Shown: positions 36,417 through 46,036, numbered from the stretch's first letter. The stretch is DNA of 64,000 nucleotides from Bryobacteraceae bacterium (GCA_025056865.1 JANWVO010000003.1:1-64000); one strand, 5' to 3'. The notes: generated by a model not told the origin, from the letters alone. Numbers and translations: made by a program.

Positions 36417-37331
36417 TCACGGCAGGAACTGCGCCAGATAGCCGCCAGCCTGGAGCAGCGCCGCCTGCCGCATTTCGAGACTGCCCTCGTAAGCCCGGTC
36501 CTCCACTTCGATGCAGACCGGCCCGTCGTAGACCTCCACCAGCACGGAGCAGAACCGCCCCCAGTCGACGTCGCCGAGGCCGGGCAGCTTGGGCGTGTGA
36601 TATTCGAGCGGGTAGGCGAGCAGCCCCACTTCGTTCAGCCGGTCGCGGTCCAGGCGCGCGTCCTTGGCATGGATGTGGAAGAGCCTGTCCCGGAATTCGC
36701 GCAGCACCCGGACGTAGTCCATGCCCTGCCAGACGAAATGCGACGGGTCGAAGTTGAGCCCGAAGTTCGGCGAGGGGATGTCGTTGAACATCCGCCGCCA
36801 GATGGCAGGGGATGTGGCCAGGTTCCTGCCGCCGGGCCATTCGTCGCGGGTGAATGACATCGGGCAGTTCTCGATGGCGATCTTCACGCCGTGGTCTTCG
36901 GCGAACTTCACCAGCGGCTTCCATGTCTTCAGGAACTGCGGCCAATTCTCGTCCACCGTCTTCGTCTGGTCGCGCCCGATGAACGTATTCACCACGCCCA
37001 CGCCCAGGAGCTCGGCGGCGCGGATCACCTTCCTGATGTGCTCCACGTAAACGCGCGCTTCGGCCGGGTCCGGAGCCAGCGGATTCGGGTAGTAGCCCAG
37101 CCCGCTGATGGAGACCTGCGTCTCCTCGCAAAGCTCCTTCACCCTCTGCGCATCGCTCTTGCGGAAGTTGGCGACGTCGATATGCGTGACGCCCGCGTAG
37201 CGCCGCTCGGCCTTGCCCACGGGCCAGCACATCACTTCGACGCAATCAAAGCCGCTCTCGCCGGCGAACTCGAGCACCTGCTTCAGGTCCAGATCCGGAA
37301 GAATCGCACTGACAAATCCAAGCTGAATCAT
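36417..37331 (-). CDS. Sugar phosphate isomerase/epimerase-like TIM-barrel protein
   Basis: The 304-residue protein belongs to the xylose-isomerase-like TIM-barrel group. Metal-site strands are visible: IAIENCP (Glu), [12 protein letters not shown] (Asp, His), LFHIHAKDA (His) and VCIEVEDR (Glu). These ligand sets coordinate a divalent metal in epimerases and isomerases of sugars or sugar acids. GGGAG about eight bases before the ATG supports the start. It sits directly downstream of the GH127 gene on the same strand (32 bases), so arabinose or related sugar use is plausible, but the substrate is not shown. Confidence 0.85.
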   Translation of the reverse strand: MIQLGFVSAILPDLDLKQVLEFAGESGFDCVEVMCWPVGKAERRYAGVTHIDVANFRKSDAQRVKELCEETQVSISGLGYYPNPLAPDPAEARVYVEHIRKVIRAAELLGVGVVNTFIGRDQTKTVDENWPQFLKTWKPLVKFAEDHGVKIAIENCPMSFTRDEWPGGRNLATSPAIWRRMFNDIPSPNFGLNFDPSHFVWQGMDYVRVLREFRDRLFHIHAKDARLDRDRLNEVGLLAYPLEYHTPKLPGLGDVDWGRFCSVLVEVYDGPVCIEVEDRAYEGSLEMRQAALLQAGGYLAQFLP

Positions 37332-37362
37332 CGGTTGTCTCCCTCTTTACTCTACGCGCAAC

Positions 37363-39705
37363 CTAATCCACTCTCCACTGCTTCAGTTCCACGCCCCGCC
37401 GCGGGGCGAGCTCCACCTCCAGCCGCACGGCCTGCGTCTCCACCGGCGCGCCGGTCCATTCCTTCCAGGTTCCGGCTGCTTCCACGAGCACGCGCCACGC
37501 CTGCGGCGCGCCGCCGTCTCCCCACACCGGCTGCGCGCGCCGCACCGTCTTCGGCCACGGATACCGGTATTCGATCCATTCCTTCGATCCGCGCGCGCCG
37601 CCAAAGCGGAACCCGGGGCGGTCCGGAGGATCCTCATGCGTGGCGCGCGATGCCAGCACGATAGGCGCATTCGCATCCCATTCCGTTTCGCCGCCGGCCA
37701 CCGGAAACATCGTGATCCGCAGGCGCGCCGCGCCCATCGGGATCAGCACGGCTTCTTCAGCCGGGCCGTCCGCTCTCACCGGGCTCTGCTGAAGCTCGCC
37801 GGGCAGCCCGTTCGGCTCCAGCTTCCATTCCGGCACGCGGCGCGCCCGCGCGCGGATCCGCAGCGGCGCGGCCGCCGGCTCGAAGGGCTGCGCGGGCACG
37901 GGGCCGGCCGGCTCCAGCTTCAGCGGCGCTTCCAGGTCCAGCGCGTAGTTCCACGCGGATTTCGGAAACACTTCGTACTGCTTCCAGCCGCCTTCCCCGC
38001 CATAAGCGCGCCACTCCTCGTCGATCTTGAGGGAAAACGCCAGGGGGCCGTAGTGGACGCTCGCCGCGTTCATCCTATCCGGCCAGCGCCGCACCTCGAT
38101 CTGCCGTGGCAGCTCGAGCTCGACGCGGTCGCCTTCGCGCCACGTGCGTTCGAGCGTCACCCACGGCGCTCCCGCCGGAAGAGGCTCCGGCCGCCCGTTC
38201 ACGGCGAGCCGCGGCTGCCTCGCCCAGGAAGGAATCCGCAGCACGAGCGGGAACCGCACGGGCGCCTTCGTCTGGATGGCCATCCGCACGGCGGTGCCAA
38301 ATGGATAATCTGTCTCTTCCCGGATGACGACCTCCTCGCCGCGCCCCACGCGGGCCCGCACCGTGTTGGCCGAATAGAACACGGCGGCCAGCCCGTTGCC
38401 CCCTGCCGCCATCCACTGCCTTTCGGCAAACCACGGCCAGCCCATCGCGGCATTGTGCTGGCAGCAGCGGTAGCCGTAGGGGTTGTAGCTGTACATGTCG
38501 CCGCTGTTGTCGATCGCCGGGGCCTTGTCCTGCCGGTCGAGCTGCGGCTGGTTGGGCGCGGTGAGGTAGTGCAGCCCGCGCAGGTCCGGCGTCATCGAGG
38601 CGGGTAGCGAGTTGAAGGCGATCTCCTCGGCGCGCTCGGCCCACTTTGCGTCGCCGGTGATCGACAACAGCATCTCGTGGCTGAACATCAGCTCGACCCA
38701 CGTGCAGGTCTCCGTGCCCTGGCGCGGGCCGCGGAACCCGGGCCGCGCATTCTCGTCCGCCGCGAATCCGCCCCCGGGCCCGTTGCCGTACAGGCGCATC
38801 ATCGTGTCGTAGTTGCGCTCGGCGGCCCGCAGGTAGCGGGTGTCGTGCGTCTGCTGGAAATACTGCGCCGGCTCGCGGAAGCACTGGCCGAAGTTTACGC
38901 CGTGCCAGGAGGCGATGCCGCCCGCCCAGTCCGCCGTGCGCTCATGGTTCACCCGCGCGGCGTCCAGAAGCCACTTCTCGCCCGTTTGCGAGTACAGCCA
39001 GTAGATGTGGTCGAGGTTGTCGCCCCCGCGGTATTTCTGCCAGCTCGCCGGAAGGATGTTTTCAAGCGGCTGCGCGTGGAACCAGCGGTAGTAGCGCAGC
39101 AGGAAGGCGGGCACGCGGCGGTCGCCGGTGGCTTCATGGTGGGTGCGCAGCACGTAGATCATCACCATGTTCGGCCACAGGTCCAGCGCCTCCAGCCGTC
39201 CCAGCGTGTGCTCGCCGACGAGGTTCGCCGCCGGCCCGAACCAGCCGTCGTCCCGCTGCGACCTCAGCACCGCCTCCACCCATTGCCGGCTCTCGTTGAT
39301 GATGCGCTGGTTCCGCAGCACGTAGCCAAGGTTGATGTAGCCCTTCAGCCAGTAGGGCAGCTCCTCCCATCCGAAGCGCCCATGACCCTGCGGATCCAGC
39401 CAGGCATTGCCCTCGCGGCGGCAATACTGGCTGAGCTCCGGCAGCCGCCCGGTGAACCCGTCCGCCATGCGGCGGAGCTGTTCGGCGAGCCAGCCGCCCG
39501 GCTCGACCGCGCCCACGGGCAGTTTCACGAGCGGCAGCTCCCGCAACGGCGCGCGGTTGCCCGGATAGAGCGTGTTCTGGCCCGGCGGCAGTCCGGCACG
39601 CACGGACGGCGCGCCAGCCCTCTGCGGTCCTTTCGCCGGGGAGGGTCCCGTCTGCGCCGCTGCGGCGAGAGCGGCAAGCACGGCAAGGCACACCGCGCGC
39701 TGCAT
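37363..39705 (-). CDS. GH127-type beta-L-arabinofuranosidase (DUF1680)
   Basis: The 780-residue protein has a signal peptide (MQRAVCLAVLAALAAAA), an (alpha/alpha)6 barrel and C-terminal beta domains as in GH127/GH146. The catalytic zinc site known from HypBA1 is visible: the Glu-x-Cys of TETCTWVELM and the Cys pair of GYRCCQHNAAMGWP. These enzymes remove beta-L-arabinofuranose from plant glycans, with a Cys nucleophile. The ATG at 39705 starts the signal peptide; an upstream in-frame ATG adds a non-hydrophobic extension. It lies upstream of the isomerase-like gene and probably shares its transcript. Confidence 0.88.
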   Translation of the reverse strand: MQRAVCLAVLAALAAAAQTGPSPAKGPQRAGAPSVRAGLPPGQNTLYPGNRAPLRELPLVKLPVGAVEPGGWLAEQLRRMADGFTGRLPELSQYCRREGNAWLDPQGHGRFGWEELPYWLKGYINLGYVLRNQRIINESRQWVEAVLRSQRDDGWFGPAANLVGEHTLGRLEALDLWPNMVMIYVLRTHHEATGDRRVPAFLLRYYRWFHAQPLENILPASWQKYRGGDNLDHIYWLYSQTGEKWLLDAARVNHERTADWAGGIASWHGVNFGQCFREPAQYFQQTHDTRYLRAAERNYDTMMRLYGNGPGGGFAADENARPGFRGPRQGTETCTWVELMFSHEMLLSITGDAKWAERAEEIAFNSLPASMTPDLRGLHYLTAPNQPQLDRQDKAPAIDNSGDMYSYNPYGYRCCQHNAAMGWPWFAERQWMAAGGNGLAAVFYSANTVRARVGRGEEVVIREETDYPFGTAVRMAIQTKAPVRFPLVLRIPSWARQPRLAVNGRPEPLPAGAPWVTLERTWREGDRVELELPRQIEVRRWPDRMNAASVHYGPLAFSLKIDEEWRAYGGEGGWKQYEVFPKSAWNYALDLEAPLKLEPAGPVPAQPFEPAAAPLRIRARARRVPEWKLEPNGLPGELQQSPVRADGPAEEAVLIPMGAARLRITMFPVAGGETEWDANAPIVLASRATHEDPPDRPGFRFGGARGSKEWIEYRYPWPKTVRRAQPVWGDGGAPQAWRVLVEAAGTWKEWTGAPVETQAVRLEVELAPRRGVELKQWRVD

Positions 39706-39778
39706 GCCGCCAGCATACTGGAAGCGGGAACACGCCGCAGCCCGGTTTCGTATCCTGAGACGACAACGGGACACAGTC

Positions 39779-40390
39779 ATGGATGCCCTCCAACTGCTTG
39801 CGCTCGCTCTTGGCGGCGGCGTTGCTGCCGGGCTGCGGCTCTACGCCACCGTGCTGGGGCTTGGGCTGGCGATCCGCTTCGGCTGGCTGACGCTGCCCGA
39901 TCCTCTTCGCGGGCTGGAGACGCTGGCCCACCCGGCGGTGCTCGCCGTCGCCGCCGTGGCCTATGTGGCCGAGTTCATCAGCGACAAGATTCCCTGGTTC
40001 GATTCGCTGTGGGACGCCGTGCACACATTCATCCGCCCGGTGGGCGCCGCCGTGCTCGGCGCCGCGGCGTTCGCGCAGCTCGATCCGGCGGCCCGGCTGT
40101 CGCTGACGCTGCTGGCCGGCGGAGCGGCCGTTTCGGCCCATGCGTCGAAGGCGGCGCTGCGCTTTGCCGTCAACCACAGCCCGGAGCCGTTCTCGAACTG
40201 GGTGCTCAGCCTCGCCGGGGACTTCGCTGTGCCAGCGTTGCTGTGGCTCACATTCACGCACCCGCTGCTTGTGCTCGCCATCGTCACGGTCTTCCTGTGC
40301 GTGTTCACGTGGCTCGCGGTGAAGATCTTCCGGCTGCTGGCCCGCGGCGTGCGCGAGCTGCGCGCGCGATGGTCCCGCTCAGCGGCCTGA
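39779..40390 (+). CDS. DUF4126 membrane protein
   Basis: The 203-residue protein has about five hydrophobic segments and the DUF4126 pattern: AAGLRLYATVLGLGLA at the start, DKIPWFDSLWDAVHTFIRP in a loop, and a Lys/Arg-rich end. The function of the family is unknown. It starts divergently from the GH127 gene (73 bases between starts), and its end overlaps the convergent GT4 gene by 12 bases. Confidence 0.8.
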   Translation: MDALQLLALALGGGVAAGLRLYATVLGLGLAIRFGWLTLPDPLRGLETLAHPAVLAVAAVAYVAEFISDKIPWFDSLWDAVHTFIRPVGAAVLGAAAFAQLDPAARLSLTLLAGGAAVSAHASKAALRFAVNHSPEPFSNWVLSLAGDFAVPALLWLTFTHPLLVLAIVTVFLCVFTWLAVKIFRLLARGVRELRARWSRSAA

Positions 40391-41509
40391 GAGGCATTCG
40401 TCGTAAAGCGCCCGCCAGCGCTCCACCATCGCTGCCATCGAGTACTCGCGCACGGCGCGCTCGCGGTTGCGCGCTCCTGCCGCGCGGCGCAGCTCCCGCT
40501 CCGAAGCCCACTGCCGCAGTGCGCGGACATAGGACTCGAGATCGCCCGGCGGAACAATGGCAGGCAGGTCCGGCGAGGCGAGCATCCCGCTCGTGTCGCC
40601 CGCGTCGGTGCACAGCGCCGGCAGCCCCGAGGCCATCGCCTCCAGCAGCGCCAGCGGCATCTGCTCGGTGAGCGAGCTCATCACGAAGAGGTCAAACATG
40701 CGGTACCACGGCGCGGGATCCACCACGCCGGGAAACAGCACGCGTCCCTCGAGGCCCAGCTCCCGCGCCAGCGCCCGCAGACGTGCGCGTTCCGGGCCTT
40801 CGCCTGCGATCACCAGGCGGCTGGAGGGAATGGCCGCTTCGGCGAAGGCGCGCAACAGAAAGCCGTAGTTCTTCTCCGGCCGCAGATGGCCCACTGTGCC
40901 CGCGACGAACTCGTCTTCCGCGATGCCCAGCTCGCGCCGCAGCGCCATGTTCTCGCCGGGGCGGAAGCGGGAGCAGTCCACGCCATTCGGGATGCGGAGC
41001 ACCTTGCTTCGAGGCAGCCGGTAGACGTCGAGCGCCAGGCGTTCCAGCGTGACCGAGGGAACGGCGACGCGCGCAGCGAACGGCAGCACCAGCCGCCGCG
41101 CCCACACGCGCCGCGCCTTTGGCCCCGCGGCTTCATCCGCCCCGAAGCCGTCTTCGGTGTGCAGCAGCGGAACGCGTGCCAGCACGGCGCCCACCGCGGC
41201 ATCGAATGCCCCCCAGTTGTAGGTCTGCACCAGCGCCGGCCGCAGCCTGCGGATGAGGCGCGCAAAGCCAAGCGGCGTGGCGCGGCGGGGAACCTCCGCG
41301 AGCTCCCAATCCACGCCGGGCTCGAAGAGCGCGGTGGCGGAAGACCGCCCGGAGATCGGCGCGATCCAGTGCCGGAAACGGCCCCGCATGGCGTTGGCCA
41401 GCCGGACGAGGCGCATCTCCGCCCCGCCAGTCTCGAAGCCCCACATGACGTGCAGGATCGCCGGCCTTCGCCCGGACCCGGCCCCTGTTGCGCGCTCCAC
41501 GCCGCACAT
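40379..41509 (-). CDS. GT4-family glycosyltransferase
   Basis: The 376-residue protein has two Rossmann halves. The N-terminal half has LHVMWGFETGGAEMRLV with the Gly-Gly loop. The C-terminal half has VIAGEGPERARLRALA and the nucleotide-sugar motif SSLTEQMPLALLEAMASG with its E-x7-E pair. GT4 enzymes are retaining and use NDP-sugars to build envelope glycans. No polysaccharide cluster surrounds it. The ATG at 41509 is chosen for its fit to the family start; a longer frame continues upstream without similarity. Confidence 0.85.
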   Translation of the reverse strand: MCGVERATGAGSGRRPAILHVMWGFETGGAEMRLVRLANAMRGRFRHWIAPISGRSSATALFEPGVDWELAEVPRRATPLGFARLIRRLRPALVQTYNWGAFDAAVGAVLARVPLLHTEDGFGADEAAGPKARRVWARRLVLPFAARVAVPSVTLERLALDVYRLPRSKVLRIPNGVDCSRFRPGENMALRRELGIAEDEFVAGTVGHLRPEKNYGFLLRAFAEAAIPSSRLVIAGEGPERARLRALARELGLEGRVLFPGVVDPAPWYRMFDLFVMSSLTEQMPLALLEAMASGLPALCTDAGDTSGMLASPDLPAIVPPGDLESYVRALRQWASERELRRAAGARNRERAVREYSMAAMVERWRALYDECLSGR

Positions 41510-41681
41510 TGTCGCACGGACGTCTGTCCGGTGCTCCAGGCGGGAATCGCGGCAACGGAAGGCCCGCACGCCGCGGGCGCAGCGGACCGGTCCGCATGGG
41601 GAATGCTGCGGCCGCCCCTTGCCGGGGCCTGCGCGCCTCTCCCGCACTGCCGTGCGCGGCTTGCGGGCCACCGTCAGCGGA

Positions 41682-43049
41682 TCAGACCGACGGCTCCTTC
41701 TTCGGCCCCAGCGGATGGTTCCTGCCGTCGCCTTCGTAGGCGGGCCTCGCCGCGGCGCGGCGCGTGCGTTTCCGCGCCGCCGCATCGTAAAGCTTCAGCT
41801 CGCCCTCGCGGTAGCTCTCGCATCCGAGCATCACCGACAGCATGATCTGATGCGCGAGCTCCGGCCCCAGCACCGGCGTCTTCCGCGTCCGCATGCACTC
41901 GAAGAAGTTGTCCGTGTGCCGGCGGTTCATCTCCCGCTGCGCATTCCTGAACTCGAACGTGCGCGCCTCGGCAGGACGGTTGAGCGCCTTGGCAACGAAG
42001 GTCTCCGGCGTGACGATCACGCGGTCGTTCTCGACCACGATCGTGCCCGAGTGGCCGTAGATGGCCTGCGGCAGATAGCGGTTGGGCGCCGCGTTGGCCA
42101 TCGAGCCGGCGACGACGATCATGAAGCTCGGATACTCGACGATCATCGCCAGCGTATCCGGCACTTCACGGTCCTTCTGCACGTAGATGCCGCCGCCGCC
42201 GGCGACGCGGGTCGGATAGGCCGGCCCCATCGCATACAGCATCGGACCGACGCGGTGATAGTAGAGGTCGCTGGCGATGCCGTTGGAGTAATCCCAGTAC
42301 TTGCGCCAGCGGAAGAAACGCTCGGCGCTGAAGGGGCGCTTCGGGGCTGGGCCGAGCCAGCGCTTCCAGTCGATGGTCTCGGGCGTCGCTTCCTCGTCGA
42401 TGTAGTAATTCCACTCGCCGGCCACGGAGTTGCGGCTGTAAGTCGTCTGGCCCCACAGCACCTCGCCGATGGCGCCCTCGGCGATCAGTTCCTTCACCTT
42501 CTGCCACCGGGCATCGGACAGAAACTGGCTGCCCACCTGAAGCACGCGGTTGTACTTCTGCGCGGCTTCCATCACCTGGGCGCTTTCGTCCACGGTGAGC
42601 GTGCTGGGCTTCTGGAGGTAGACGTCCTTGCCGGCGGCGAAGGCGTCGATGGTCATCTGCGCGTGCCAGTGGTCCGGCGTCGCAATCAGCACGCAGTCGA
42701 TGTCCGGACGGGCAAGCAGCTCGCGGTATTCGACGTAGATGTCCTTGTCTTCGAGCTTCGAAATCGCCTTCGCGCGGTCGCGGTGGCGCTTGTAGACGTC
42801 GCAGACGGCGGCGACCTCGATATCCTTGTCCTGCTCCTGCTGCTGCACGAAGGCGCGCAGGTGCCCCGTGCCCATGATGCCGACGCCGATCATGCCAACG
42901 CGGATCCGGTCGTTGGCGCCGAGCACCCGCGAGGCGCTGCGGGCGGAGATGGACGGCTTGATCTTCTTCGCCTGCGCCTGCCGTACGGCCATCAGCGAGC
43001 CGGCGGCGGCGAGGAACAGGCGGCGGGTGGATGGATTCTCAGGAATCAT
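41682..43049 (-). CDS. Gfo/Idh/MocA oxidoreductase with Tat-like signal
   Basis: The 455-residue protein has an exported-type start (STRRLFLAAAGSLMAV) and a Rossmann fold (VGMIGVGIMGTGHLRAF). The usual EKP motif reads QKP here (GKDVYLQKPSTLT). A C-terminal alpha/beta domain follows with DWKRWLGPAPKRPF and HRVGPMLYAMG. The family oxidises or reduces sugars with NAD(P), and exported members may hold the cofactor tightly. It follows another Gfo/Idh/MocA gene, 24 bases away, on the same strand, and the two share the W(L)GPAP region, so they are probably a paralogous pair. Substrate is unknown. Confidence 0.87.
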   Translation of the reverse strand: MIPENPSTRRLFLAAAGSLMAVRQAQAKKIKPSISARSASRVLGANDRIRVGMIGVGIMGTGHLRAFVQQQEQDKDIEVAAVCDVYKRHRDRAKAISKLEDKDIYVEYRELLARPDIDCVLIATPDHWHAQMTIDAFAAGKDVYLQKPSTLTVDESAQVMEAAQKYNRVLQVGSQFLSDARWQKVKELIAEGAIGEVLWGQTTYSRNSVAGEWNYYIDEEATPETIDWKRWLGPAPKRPFSAERFFRWRKYWDYSNGIASDLYYHRVGPMLYAMGPAYPTRVAGGGGIYVQKDREVPDTLAMIVEYPSFMIVVAGSMANAAPNRYLPQAIYGHSGTIVVENDRVIVTPETFVAKALNRPAEARTFEFRNAQREMNRRHTDNFFECMRTRKTPVLGPELAHQIMLSVMLGCESYREGELKLYDAAARKRTRRAAARPAYEGDGRNHPLGPKKEPSV

Positions 43050-43073
43050 GACGGATGAAACGGAACCTCCCTT

Positions 43074-44240
43074 TCATGTTTCCACACGGCGCGCGGCGGC
43101 GTTCCACTTGAGGCGCCGCCCGGTGCGGAGCGAATCGAGCGCCATCGAGAGCACGATCACCGTGGCCAGGCCCGCTTCCACGGGCGCGTTCGGCTCGCGG
43201 CGCGTGCGCACGCATTCCAGAAAATTGCGGATGTGGTCGCGCGTGGCGGCGGCGAACGACCCCGGACGGGCCTCTTCGCGTTCAGGCGTCAGCTCCGGCT
43301 GGTTGGTTTCCGGATACAGCCGGAAGTGCTCGCGGCCGACGTCGCGCCGCGCGCGCGAGCCGTGGAACTGCGCGAGCTGATCCTGCCGCGGGTGGTAGCG
43401 CATCGCCTTGTAGCCGAGCGTGAAGACGGCGAAGTAGTTTTGAGGGTATTCGATGAGGATCGAGGCCGTATCGGGAACCTCGGCGCCCTCCAGATTCACG
43501 CGGCCGCCCGAGCAGGTGACGGCCAGCGGGGCGCGCGAATCGAGGAACCAGTGGAAGAGATCCACCATGTGCGCCGCCTGGCCGATCAGCAGCCCACCCG
43601 AGTAGTCGTAGAACCAGTACCAGTGAAAGAAGCGCAGCGGATCCAGCGGACGGCGCGGCGCAGGGCCGAGCCACTGCTCCCAGTCGAGCTCGCCCTCCAG
43701 CCTGCGCGCGGCGAGCGGCGCCTGGTGGTTGAGCCACCACGAATTCACCAGCCGGACCTCGCCCAGGCGGCCGCTGGAGGCAATGCCCTTCGCCTCCTGA
43801 AACAGCGGCGCGCTGCGGCGCTGCGTGCCCACCTGCACGATGCGGCGCGTGCGGCGCACCGCGTCAACCACCTGAAATGCCTCTTCGATGGTATGCGTGA
43901 GCGGCTTTTCCACGTAAACGTCTTTGCCCGCCTCCACGGCGTCGATCACCATGCGGGCATGCCAGTGGTCCGGCGTGGCGATGATGACGGCGTCGAGCGA
44001 ACGGTCTTCGAGCAGGCGGCGGTAGTCACGGTAAGCGCGCGCGCCCGTGCTGGCGGCTTTCAGCCCCGCCTCGAGGTTCGGCCGGTAGACATCGCAGACG
44101 GCGGCGATCTCCGCCCCGATCTCCTTGAACTCGGCGGTCAGCAGCCGGCCGCGGCCGCCGGAGCCGATCACGCCCGCGCGGATGCGGTCCGGCGGCTGAA
44201 GGAACGCGCCGGCGGAACAGAGGAAGGTGCGGCGCTGCAT
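43074..44240 (-). CDS. Gfo/Idh/MocA oxidoreductase
   Basis: The 388-residue protein has a short hydrophobic start (RRTFLCSAGAFLQ), the nucleotide-binding strand IRAGVIGSGGRGRLL, an intact EKP motif (GKDVYVEKPLTHTIEE), DHWHARMVIDAVEAG and DWEQWLGPAPRRPL. It is the upstream member of the tandem pair. NAD(P)-dependent sugar or polyol oxidoreduction is expected for the family. Signal status is weaker than in its partner, so location is uncertain. Confidence 0.87.
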   Translation of the reverse strand: MQRRTFLCSAGAFLQPPDRIRAGVIGSGGRGRLLTAEFKEIGAEIAAVCDVYRPNLEAGLKAASTGARAYRDYRRLLEDRSLDAVIIATPDHWHARMVIDAVEAGKDVYVEKPLTHTIEEAFQVVDAVRRTRRIVQVGTQRRSAPLFQEAKGIASSGRLGEVRLVNSWWLNHQAPLAARRLEGELDWEQWLGPAPRRPLDPLRFFHWYWFYDYSGGLLIGQAAHMVDLFHWFLDSRAPLAVTCSGGRVNLEGAEVPDTASILIEYPQNYFAVFTLGYKAMRYHPRQDQLAQFHGSRARRDVGREHFRLYPETNQPELTPEREEARPGSFAAATRDHIRNFLECVRTRREPNAPVEAGLATVIVLSMALDSLRTGRRLKWNAAARRVET

Positions 44241-44269
44241 GGCAACAGTCTACAGGCAGGCGGCCTTCG

Positions 44270-44860
44270 TCAGCAGCCGTAGGCCTGCGCGATGGAATCC
44301 GCCAGCGCTTCCGGGACGAGGTGTCTCCATGGCTCTCCGGCGGCGATGCGGCGGCGCACCTCGGTGGAGGAGATGCCATCCAGCAGCACGGGAACCATCA
44401 GCGTGTGGATGCGCGCGCGCAGAGGGCCGGGCGGGCGGAAGGGCAGCGGGCGGGGCGCGACCAGCAGCTCGTACTCCTCGAGCTGTTGCCCGATGGGAGG
44501 CAGTGCGCCGTAATCCCAGCTCAGGATGCGCGCGGCGGCATCGCTGCCGCAGACGTGGAAGATCCGCTGCGCGCCCAGCGCGCGGGCCTCGCGGGCCATC
44601 TCCAGAAACAGGCCGCCCTCGCTGATGGCGGCGGCGAAGCGGGGGTCGAGTCCGGCCATCGCGCGGATCCATTCGGCGCGCTTCGCGAAGGGCGCGCCTT
44701 CCATCGGCTTGTGCGGGAAGGCGCGCGGCAGGACGAAGACGGCCCGGCGCGCCCAGCCCAGCGCGGCGCGGGCCAGCTCTGCATGGGCGCGGGTGGGAGG
44801 ATTCCAGGCTCCGGCCAGCAGCGCCACGGAGCCGTCGAGCGCACCGGCGAAAAGCTCCAT
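44270..44860 (-). CDS. NadD-like nucleotidyltransferase
   Basis: The 196-residue protein has the nucleotidyltransferase layout of NadD. An N-terminal loop, LLAGAWNPPTRAHAELA, takes the place of GTFDPxHxGH, and the family's ISSTEVRRRI end motif reads SSTEVRRRIAAG. The first His of the usual motif is Thr, and Gly before the last His is Ala. NadD transfers adenylate from ATP to nicotinate mononucleotide in NAD synthesis. Because the signature is altered, a different nucleotidyl transfer is possible. Only 17 bases separate its ATG from the divergent enolase-superfamily gene; a GTG at 44827 would remove an odd 11-residue extension. Confidence 0.7.
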   Translation of the reverse strand: MELFAGALDGSVALLAGAWNPPTRAHAELARAALGWARRAVFVLPRAFPHKPMEGAPFAKRAEWIRAMAGLDPRFAAAISEGGLFLEMAREARALGAQRIFHVCGSDAAARILSWDYGALPPIGQQLEEYELLVAPRPLPFRPPGPLRARIHTLMVPVLLDGISSTEVRRRIAAGEPWRHLVPEALADSIAQAYGC

Positions 44861-44877
44861 GCCATCATCGTAGCGGG

Positions 44878-45984
44878 ATGAAAATTGAACGGGTCGAAGC
44901 GCTGGCAGTTTCCATTCCGCTGCCCCAGCCGGTGGCGGACGCGGTGCGGCGCATCACGCACCGGGACCATCTGATCGTGAAGGTGCGCGCCGAAGGAGGG
45001 CTGGAAGGGCTCGGCTTCGCGCTTGGCTACGACGGCTCGCGCGCGATGCTCGCGCTCATCGACGAGATCTACCGGCCCATGCTTGTCGGCGCCGGCGCAT
45101 TCGCCACCGAACATCTTTGGGCGGAAATGTACCGGCAGTCGATCCAGGCGGGCCGCCGCGGCGCCGCGCTGCGCGCCATCAGCGCCATCGACATTGCGCT
45201 GTGGGATCTGCGCGGCAAGGCCGCCAGCCGGCCGGTGATGGAGCTGCTCGGCGTGCACCGCACGCGCCTGCGCTGCTACGCCACCGGCGGCTATTACCGC
45301 GCCGGGCAGACCGTGGAGGAACTGGTGCGCGAGGTGTCGGCGGTAGCCGAGAAGGGGTTCACCGCGGTGAAACTCAAAGTCGGCGCGCTGCCGGCATCCG
45401 AGGATGCGCGGCGCGTAGGCGCGGTGCGGCGCGCGCTCGGCGATGACTTCGACATCCTGCTGGATGCCAACGGCGGCTGGAAGAGCGCGCCAGAGGCCAT
45501 CGCGGCCATGGAGCGGCTGGAGGAGTTCCGTCCCTTCTGGATCGAGGAGCCGGTGCGGGCGGACAACCTCTCGGCGATGGCGCGGATCGCAGAAAGGATC
45601 CGCACGCCGGTGGCCACGGGCGAGCTGGAAGCGACGCGGTGGGCCTTCGCGGAGCTTGTCGAGCGGCGCGCCGCGTCGATCCTGCAACCCGACGCAACGG
45701 TGTGCGGCGGCGTGAGCGAGTGGCTCAAGATCGCTCACATGGCGGCCGCATTCGACATCCCCATCGCGCCCCACTACCACTGGGACGTGCACACGCAGCT
45801 TTGCGCGTCGATCCCGAATGCGATCTTCATCGAGTACTTCCCCGCCGAGTCCGGCGTGAAGATGTTCGACGCGCTGCTGAGAGAGCCGATGAAAGTGACG
45901 GACGGCTGGATCGAGCCGCGCACGGCTCCGGGCTTCGGCATCGAACTGGACGAGGAAGCAGTCGCGCGCTACCGTATCGCCTGA
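44878..45984 (+). CDS. Mandelate racemase/muconate lactonizing enzyme (enolase superfamily)
   Basis: The 368-residue protein has the capping domain and a TIM barrel with the superfamily residues in place: the KxK of VKLKVG (Lys165, Lys167), metal ligands Asp196 (LLDANGGW), Glu223 (WIEEP) and Glu249 (TGELE), plus His299 in PHYHWDV. These enzymes abstract a proton next to a carboxylate, for example in sugar-acid dehydratases, racemases or cycloisomerases. With glycan-degrading genes nearby, a sugar-acid dehydratase is a reasonable guess. The exact substrate cannot be read from sequence. Confidence 0.88.
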   Translation: MKIERVEALAVSIPLPQPVADAVRRITHRDHLIVKVRAEGGLEGLGFALGYDGSRAMLALIDEIYRPMLVGAGAFATEHLWAEMYRQSIQAGRRGAALRAISAIDIALWDLRGKAASRPVMELLGVHRTRLRCYATGGYYRAGQTVEELVREVSAVAEKGFTAVKLKVGALPASEDARRVGAVRRALGDDFDILLDANGGWKSAPEAIAAMERLEEFRPFWIEEPVRADNLSAMARIAERIRTPVATGELEATRWAFAELVERRAASILQPDATVCGGVSEWLKIAHMAAAFDIPIAPHYHWDVHTQLCASIPNAIFIEYFPAESGVKMFDALLREPMKVTDGWIEPRTAPGFGIELDEEAVARYRIA

Positions 45985-46036
45985 GGATGAAGCGGATTCC
46001 GCGGCGGCGGCGTCCTATAGTGAAGTAGGGTTTGCC

